Assembly (NCBI GenBank): GCA_963579925.1
Contig: CAUZJA010000152.1
Span: 1-6,922 of the forward strand
Direction: 5' to 3'
DNA from: UBA1151 sp963579925
Lineage (GTDB): Bacteria > Chloroflexota > Dehalococcoidia > Lucifugimonadales > Lucifugimonadaceae
DNA: 6,922 nucleotides
Position 1 is the first letter of the stretch. Each line of letters starts with the position of its first letter. The translations under genes and the position numbers were made by a program. The notes below the pieces were generated by a model, which did no database searches, had not been told where the DNA came from, and was given only the letters and a program-made list of their open reading frames with translations. Shown here in pieces: positions 5,837 through 6,922 of this stretch.

Positions 5837-6796
5837 ATGATCACTATCGCAATTCCAGACGACCAGCCGCCATTGATCGCTGATTCACCGGCGCTCGCAA
5901 GGCTGAGAGAGCAGTCAGGAGCGGAGGTACGTCTCTGGAATAGTCGCCCAGATAATGAGGCGGTGTTACTTGAGCGGATTGCCGGATCACACACCGTGAT
6001 CAGCATCCGCGCCTCAACGCCGTTCACGAGACACGTCATTGAGAACTGCCCATCTTTGAAGCATCTCGCGCTCTGGGGGCCGGGCATCGACAACGTTGAT
6101 CTGGCTGCAGCTAATCGCATGAACGTGACGGTTACCAACACCCCAAACACGTCCACAGATGCCGTAGCGGAGCATTGCCTGGCCCTGTTGCTGGCACTGG
6201 CCAGGAAAGTCCCAGAACTGGACTCACGTATCCGCCGGGGCGAATGGCCAAGAGGGTTACTCACACAGTTGAGCGGCAATACTCTGGGCATTCTTGGAAC
6301 CGGCCTAATTGGAAAGCGCCTGTGCAAGCTTGCCCAGGGAATTGGCATGAACGTCATTGCCTGGACCCTAAGGCCAGACGTTGAATGGGCAAGTGCAAAC
6401 GGGGTGACCTACGTTGAGTTTGATCAGTTGTTCCGTGAGGCAGATGCCATCTCATTGCACCTGAGACTCTCATCAGACACCAGCGGTATTATCGGCTCAG
6501 AGCATTTGTCACTCATGAAACCAACAGCCTTTCTGGTGAACGTTGCACGAGGTGGGCTCATTAACGAAGAAGCTCTTGCCGCCGCGTTACGTCACGGAAC
6601 CATCGCAGGCGCTGCACTGGATACCTTTAGCTCAGAACCACTGGCTGCTAACAGTGAGCTGCGCGAACTCCCGAACTCGATACTTTCGCCCCATACCGCT
6701 GGAACTACCACGGAATCGTTAGCACAAAGTCTTGAGCTTGTTGTGGATAACGCACTCGCTTTTTTTGAAGGTCGCGTACAGAACCCGGTTGGGTGA
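5837..6796 (+). CDS. NAD(P)-dependent D-2-hydroxyacid dehydrogenase
   Basis: A 319-residue cytoplasmic oxidoreductase of the D-2-hydroxyacid dehydrogenase family (phosphoglycerate, glyoxylate/hydroxypyruvate and D-lactate dehydrogenases), reducing 2-oxoacids or oxidising D-2-hydroxyacids. The N-terminal substrate-binding part has the WGPGIDNVD loop (80-88) and NTPNTSTDAVAEH (101-113), the family's usual lead-in to the nucleotide domain. The Rossmann motif is GILGTGLIG (151-159). The catalytic set is complete: Arg238 in NVARGG, Glu267 in FSSEP and His286 in SPHTAG. After the second Rossmann strand the sequence reads VIAWTLRPD (173-181), without the acidic residue that normally holds the NAD ribose, so NADP use is possible. 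The length is normal, without the ACT domain of long SerA forms. The start at ATG 5837 is chosen because MITIAIPDDQ fits the family's first strand, although no ribosome binding site precedes it. The substrate cannot be set by sequence. The upstream hairpin suggests a separate transcript from the metallohydrolase, with CATAAT at 5803-5808 a possible -10. Confidence 0.88.
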   Translation: MITIAIPDDQPPLIADSPALARLREQSGAEVRLWNSRPDNEAVLLERIAGSHTVISIRASTPFTRHVIENCPSLKHLALWGPGIDNVDLAAANRMNVTVTNTPNTSTDAVAEHCLALLLALARKVPELDSRIRRGEWPRGLLTQLSGNTLGILGTGLIGKRLCKLAQGIGMNVIAWTLRPDVEWASANGVTYVEFDQLFREADAISLHLRLSSDTSGIIGSEHLSLMKPTAFLVNVARGGLINEEALAAALRHGTIAGAALDTFSSEPLAANSELRELPNSILSPHTAGTTTESLAQSLELVVDNALAFFEGRVQNPVG

Positions 6797-6836
6797 AACT
6801 CAACGGAAATCGTGAATCGCGTCATGCGCTATCAGG

Positions 6837-6867
6837 TTGACACGTGGCGAACAGCATCCTCTATACT
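6837..6867 (+). promoter_or_regulatory. Candidate sigma-70-type promoter reading out of the window
   Basis: TTGACA (6837-6842, perfect -35) and TATACT (6862-6867, five of six to TATAAT) are 19 bp apart, slightly longer than the ideal 17. Transcription would start near 6874 and run rightwards to a gene beyond 6922. A second TTGACC lies at 6879-6884. The rest of 6797-6922 (126 bp) has no supported gene; GTG AAG AA at 6915 could begin one but lacks a good ribosome binding site. Confidence 0.5.
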
Positions 6868-6922
6868 CGACGTCCAATTTGACCGGTTGAGGTAACTGAG
6901 CCAGTCTTGCGCGTGTGAAGAA

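Noticed and set aside
5776..6357. Minus-strand reading frame of 193 codons
   Set aside because: It is the complement of the dehydrogenase gene, crosses the hairpin region, shows low-complexity Arg/Ser/Pro composition and has no recognisable domain.
5837..6796. SerA phosphoglycerate dehydrogenase of serine synthesis
   Set aside because: The catalytic residues fit the broad family, but there is no ACT or intervening domain and no serine-pathway neighbour, so a specific SerA call is not supported.

Overview
The window reads as chromosomal DNA of a free-living bacterium with mid-range GC (roughly mid-50s by eye, not computed). Genes are dense, intergenic spaces are short, and no mobile element, tRNA, rRNA or CRISPR array is visible. 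The lineage cannot be fixed from these genes alone. The mix of a corrinoid/folate methyl-transfer cluster, a CehA/McbA-type metallohydrolase and a D-2-hydroxyacid dehydrogenase would suit an uncultured heterotroph such as a marine Chloroflexota (SAR202-like) or a proteobacterium. That placement is only a guess.

Left part (1-2942, minus strand): three tightly packed genes read right to left. First is a long methylenetetrahydrofolate reductase with a C-terminal eight-cysteine MetV-like domain. Second, after a 14-bp gap, is a pterin-binding methyltetrahydrofolate:corrinoid-type methyltransferase. Third is a small 'virulence factor' family protein that is cut by the left edge and probably starts at a CTG codon. 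Together they look like the folate side of a corrinoid-dependent demethylation pathway: a methyl group on a corrinoid protein is passed to tetrahydrofolate, and the methyl-THF is then oxidised to methylene-THF, or the reverse. No corrinoid protein, substrate-specific methyltransferase (MttB/MtgB type) or reductive activase lies in the window. They may lie beyond position 1.

Centre (2943-5729): a 180-bp divergent intergenic region, then on the plus strand one large gene for an 868-residue CehA/McbA-family PHP metallohydrolase. It has N-terminal beta-rich domains, a C-terminal metal-dependent hydrolase core and a very histidine-rich tail. A 43-codon in-frame extension reaches back to a GTG, but a good ribosome binding site supports the internal ATG at 3123.

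Right part (5730-6922, plus strand): a perfect 12-bp inverted repeat that probably ends the metallohydrolase transcript, then a complete NAD(P)-dependent D-2-hydroxyacid dehydrogenase of 319 residues. The last 126 bp carry no supported gene, but they hold a promoter-like TTGACA/TATACT pair pointing out of the window.

No wholly new system is evident. The points most worth a second look are the 'virulence factor' gene inside a C1 cluster with its probable CTG start, the one-polypeptide MetF-MetV arrangement, and the His-rich tail on the metallohydrolase.
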